Below are positions 63,064-64,000 of a stretch of 64,000 nucleotides of DNA, piece by piece. The stretch is from the NCBI RefSeq assembly GCF_030464365.1, contig NZ_VCYI01000006.1:1-64000 (forward strand). The letters are read 5' to 3'. Position numbers and translations under genes: made by a program. Position 1 is the first letter of the stretch, and every line of letters starts with the position of its first letter. Below the pieces are notes generated by a model, which was not told the DNA's origin, made no database searches, and saw only the letters and a list, made by a program, of their open reading frames with translations. The DNA is from Methanoculleus methanifontis. Its GTDB lineage: Archaea > Halobacteriota > Methanomicrobia > Methanomicrobiales > Methanoculleaceae.

Positions 63064-64000
63064 ATGAGTGAAGAGATGATGGAAAAGGAAAGGAGCAGGC
63101 TTAAAACGATAGTGTCGGCCCCTTTGCTCTCTCTTGCAATTCTAGGGTGTCTCCTTCTTATGGCCGGGTGTACGAGCGAGGGAGGACCTGACAGTGCGAC
63201 TCCAGTACCGACCCCTCCCACGTTCCAGCCCGATATCCTGGATAAGCCGATCATCAACGCTCCCCCTGGAAAGGAAGGCGCTCCTCCTTTCCTCTTTGAT
63301 TTCGATGCAGGGAACTCCTCGGGCTTCGAGGAAGTCAGGGCCGACCACCCGGGAGCGCCGACACTCATTCTGGGATCAAATGCATCGGCAACCCTCCCGA
63401 TCGTCGTCTCCTCGGAAGCCGATACCGGTGTTGATGTCAGGGTCGTTCGGACCGACGGGCTGCCCGATGATGTATGCGTCTCCTATGTCCCGGACACCTT
63501 CACCCTTCGGATAGGGGAGAAGGCACGCCTCAAGATGCACCTTACCGCCCTGGACAATCGAACCATGCCGGCAGAGGCGATCGTTGTCTGGATGGAGGGT
63601 GTGGGATGGGAGGTTGGGAGAGGTTTCTTCCTCGGACTGGATCATGGCGAGGCGTTGCCGGGAATGCCGGGGGACTGGACGCCTCGTCCGGCAGACAACC
63701 CCGGGGAGGATACCCCCTACATCGAGATTCACCGCGCAGGAGGCCTGAGCGTCTTCCTCCACCCGGAAGACCCCGGGTATCCCGCCATCGAAGCAGAATG
63801 CGGCGAGCAGATCCGGTGCATCTCTGCTCAGTACAAGACGGGGTTCTCGCCGGAGGAACTGGAGGCCATGAAACAGAACGGCACCTACGTCGCGATGAAC
63901 TTCCCGATCCCCACGACGTTTGAGACAGGTTATCTCGTTGACGGGTCGCCGAAGGTGGTCACGGTAAACGAGGTGATAATTTTTCTGGATCTCGAAGATT
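63064..64000 (+). CDS. Exported lipoprotein-like protein (cut by window edge)
   Basis: The frame is open from ATG 63064 to the end of the window (over 310 residues). The N-terminus has a hydrophobic stretch with a lipobox-like LLLMAGCTSEGG, suggesting attachment through Cys. The body has DFDAGNSSGFEEVRADHPGA, LPIVVSSEADTGVDVRVVRT and EAIVVWMEGVGWEVGRGFFL. No family recognised; a second in-frame ATG at 63076 is possible. It continues the run of exported proteins that starts at 57095. Confidence 0.7.
   Translation, partial: MSEEMMEKERSRLKTIVSAPLLSLAILGCLLLMAGCTSEGGPDSATPVPTPPTFQPDILDKPIINAPPGKEGAPPFLFDFDAGNSSGFEEVRADHPGAPTLILGSNASATLPIVVSSEADTGVDVRVVRTDGLPDDVCVSYVPDTFTLRIGEKARLKMHLTALDNRTMPAEAIVVWMEGVGWEVGRGFFLGLDHGEALPGMPGDWTPRPADNPGEDTPYIEIHRAGGLSVFLHPEDPGYPAIEAECGEQIRCISAQYKTGFSPEELEAMKQNGTYVAMNFPIPTTFETGYLVDGSPKVVTVNEVIIFLDLED

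Overview
The window looks like the chromosome of a GC-rich methanogenic archaeon, most likely Methanomicrobiales and close to Methanoculleus (genus is an inference). Support: a D-family DNA polymerase large subunit with intein, Cdc48, RadB, pyruvoyl arginine decarboxylase, archaeal AspS, two CofD-like genes for coenzyme F420, a DUF2115 protein, the archaeal anhydromevalonate branch of isoprenoid synthesis, and TATA-type promoters. I saw no rRNA and no CRISPR array; one tRNA-Leu is present.

Layout. 1-1 kb: end of an IS5-type transposase and a repeat-rich spacer. 1-4.6 kb: a BtuFCD/FecBCD-type ABC importer with a secreted companion. 4.6-8.2 kb: DUF3303, ClC channel, PRC-barrel, a small metallopeptidase and two gene remnants. 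8.4-13.7 kb: an unrecognised envelope module (multi-pass membrane protein, 1058-residue exported protein, FecR-like protein). 13.8-19.3 kb: accessory zone with zinc-ribbon protein, HEPN/nucleotidyltransferase pair, Fic protein with paired upstream operators, an EVE-domain remnant, DUF2115, tRNA-Leu. 19.7-31.3 kb: polymerase D with a mini-intein, a group of HEAT-repeat genes, PfpI, a Ca-type P-ATPase and a frameshifted ion transporter. 31.5-35.5 kb: divergent glnA and glutamate synthase genes around a double NrpR-like operator. 35.7-39.9 kb: isoprenoid cluster (phosphomevalonate dehydratase, UbiD-like decarboxylase, UbiX) and an HD hydrolase. 40-41.3 kb: AT-rich spacer with a broken gene. 41.3-43.4 kb: two tandem cofD paralogues. 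43.4-44.7 kb: IscU, DsrE and TusA-like sulfur proteins. 45-56.8 kb: housekeeping genes (pdaD, aspS, core metE, acyl-CoA synthetase, cdc48, larC, radB, dapF). 57-64 kb: a secretome island with a membrane-anchored winged-helix regulator and exported proteins.

The strongest candidate for something undescribed is in the last region. A block of about 297 bp, containing a promoter and a leader with several potential stems, occurs twice (58451-58748 and 61854-62150), each copy directly upstream of a different exported protein. The leader can be drawn with a closing helix whose 3' strand could alternatively pair with the ribosome binding site, which resembles a riboswitch expression platform. A 16-base piece of the same block lies next to the likely TATA region of a third exported-protein gene that precedes the regulator. 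Other notable points are the paired operators of the fic gene, three loci of a TTCGCG-rich inverted repeat, the cofD duplication, and the KaiC-like protein with a degenerate nucleotide loop.
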